The notes under the pieces: generated by a model
Told to the model about the DNA's origin: nothing
Databases searched by the model: none
Seen by the model: only the letters and a program-made list of their open reading frames with translations
NCBI GenBank assembly: GCA_003155175.1
Contig: PMFP01000078.1
Coordinates: 3,980 to 9,928 of the forward strand
Length of the DNA stretch: 5,949 nucleotides
Reading direction: 5' to 3'
Source of the DNA: Vulcanimicrobiota bacterium
GTDB lineage: Bacteria; Vulcanimicrobiota; Vulcanimicrobiia; Vulcanimicrobiales; Vulcanimicrobiaceae
Translations under genes and position numbers: made by a program
In this document: one piece after another, positions 5,382 to 5,949 of the stretch
Numbering within the stretch: the first letter of the stretch is position 1
How the letters are laid out: each line of letters starts with the position of its first letter

Positions 5382-5949
5382 CTAGCCTCCCGGCTCCAGG
5401 AGCTCGCGCAGACCGTCTTCGTCGAGGACGGGGACGCCGAGTTCCTCGGCGCGAGCGAGTTTGCTGCCGGCTTCCGTGCCGGCGACGACGTAGCCGGTTT
5501 TCTTGCTGACGGATCCGGTCACTTTTCCACCGGCCGCAACGATCAGTTCGGTCGCCTCTTCGCGCGTCAAGTTCGGCAGCGTACCGGTGAGCACGAGCGT
5601 CTTGCCCTGGAGCGGCCCTTGGGTCGCGCGCACGCGCTTAGGCGCCGTCATGTCGAGACCCGCTTCGCGCAGGCGCTCGAGAATCTTCACGTTCGCGTCC
5701 TGTGCGAAAAACAGCGTTACGCTCGCGGCGAGTTCGGGTCCGATGCCGTCGCATCGGCGGAGATCTTCTTCGCTCGCAGACGCCAGCGCATCCATCGAGC
5801 CGAACTCGGATGCGAGAATCTGCGAGGTCTGCACGCCGACGAAGCGGATGCCCAGGCCGTTGAGTAACCGCGCGAGGCCGCGCGCCTTCGACGCGGCGAT
5901 TGCGTCGAGCACGTTGGCGACGCTCTTCTCTCCCATGCGAGGAACCCGC
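5382..5949 (-). CDS. ligA: NAD-dependent DNA ligase, C-terminal part (5' end outside window)
   Basis: Seals nicks in duplex DNA during replication and repair, using NAD+ to adenylate itself. The visible 188 residues are the C-terminal third. They begin in the helix-hairpin-helix array (RMGEKSVANVLDAI, then SKARGLARLLNGLGIRFVG, matching the family's Sk..L.rll.aLGIr.vG), continue through EEDLRRCDGIGPELAASV, a helix-hairpin-helix DNA-contact motif, and end with a BRCT domain from about 5618 to 5385 (GKTLVLTGTLPNLTREEA, then AAGGKVTGSVSKKTGYVVAG, and GSKLARAEELGVPVLDEDG). The adenylation and OB-fold domains, including the catalytic KxDG lysine, lie beyond the right edge. The frame is open to the edge, and the ATG at 5934-5936 is an internal methionine of the conserved motif, not the start. 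The stop at 5382-5384 is followed after 4 bases by the small membrane protein gene. Confidence 0.97.
   Translation of the reverse strand, partial: RVPRMGEKSVANVLDAIAASKARGLARLLNGLGIRFVGVQTSQILASEFGSMDALASASEEDLRRCDGIGPELAASVTLFFAQDANVKILERLREAGLDMTAPKRVRATQGPLQGKTLVLTGTLPNLTREEATELIVAAGGKVTGSVSKKTGYVVAGTEAGSKLARAEELGVPVLDEDGLRELLEPGG
5386..5391 (-). promoter_or_regulatory. Strong ribosome binding site for the small membrane protein
   Basis: The minus strand reads GGGAGG here, 8 bases before the ATG at 5375-5377, close to ideal for anti-Shine-Dalgarno pairing. It lies inside the last codons of ligA, just before the ligA stop. It contrasts with the weak or absent sites in front of the other genes in the window and decides both the reality and the start of the 85-residue gene. 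Confidence 0.75.

Noticed and set aside
5268..5867. 199-codon plus-strand open frame opposite ligA
   Set aside because: The opposite strand encodes an unmistakable BRCT and helix-hairpin-helix region; this frame has no family signal.
5934..5936. ATG as the start of a short BRCT/helix-hairpin-helix protein
   Set aside because: The frame stays open to the window edge and the preceding residues continue the LigA pattern, so this Met is internal.

Overview
The window is a densely packed piece of a GC-rich bacterial chromosome, with no gene-free stretch longer than about 65 bases. All eight genes are chromosomal: six belong to core metabolism, cofactor handling, DNA repair or lack a known role, and two (a metalloprotease and a chemoreceptor-like protein) are more accessory. 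No mobile element, CRISPR array, tRNA, rRNA or phage gene was seen. Strongly GC-biased codon use, many Ala/Arg residues, frequent GTG-type starts and weak Shine-Dalgarno sequences fit a high-GC lineage. A poorly cultured phylum such as Eremiobacterota/Vulcanimicrobiota would be plausible, but that is a guess from general character, not from a marker gene.

Layout from left to right. (1) The 5' part of ndk (nucleoside diphosphate kinase), minus strand, runs off the left edge. (2) Divergent from it is birA, a monofunctional biotin-protein ligase without a DNA-binding domain. (3) A large chemoreceptor-like protein on the minus strand runs tail-to-tail into birA, overlapping it by 130 bases. (4) Directly upstream and co-directional is an archaemetzincin-type zinc protease with both of its diagnostic zinc sites. 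These two genes look like a small minus-strand operon. (5) Divergent from the protease is a plus-strand pair: acpS (holo-ACP synthase) and nnr (bifunctional NAD(P)H-hydrate repair enzyme), coupled through an ATGA overlap. (6) nnr meets, tail-to-tail, a small three-helix membrane protein whose stop codon shares a CTAG palindrome with the nnr stop. (7) That small gene starts 4 bases after ligA (NAD-dependent DNA ligase), whose C-terminal third (helix-hairpin-helix and BRCT domains) fills the right end.

Several genes concern cofactors: BirA attaches biotin, AcpS attaches 4'-phosphopantetheine to acyl carrier protein (both needed for fatty acid synthesis), and Nnr repairs damaged NAD(P)H. No obvious new multi-gene system is present. 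The most unusual items are the chemoreceptor-like protein, whose signalling hairpin is interrupted by two proline-rich linkers at nearly equal distance from its tip and whose C-terminal tail is overprinted on birA, and its pairing with a bacterial archaemetzincin.
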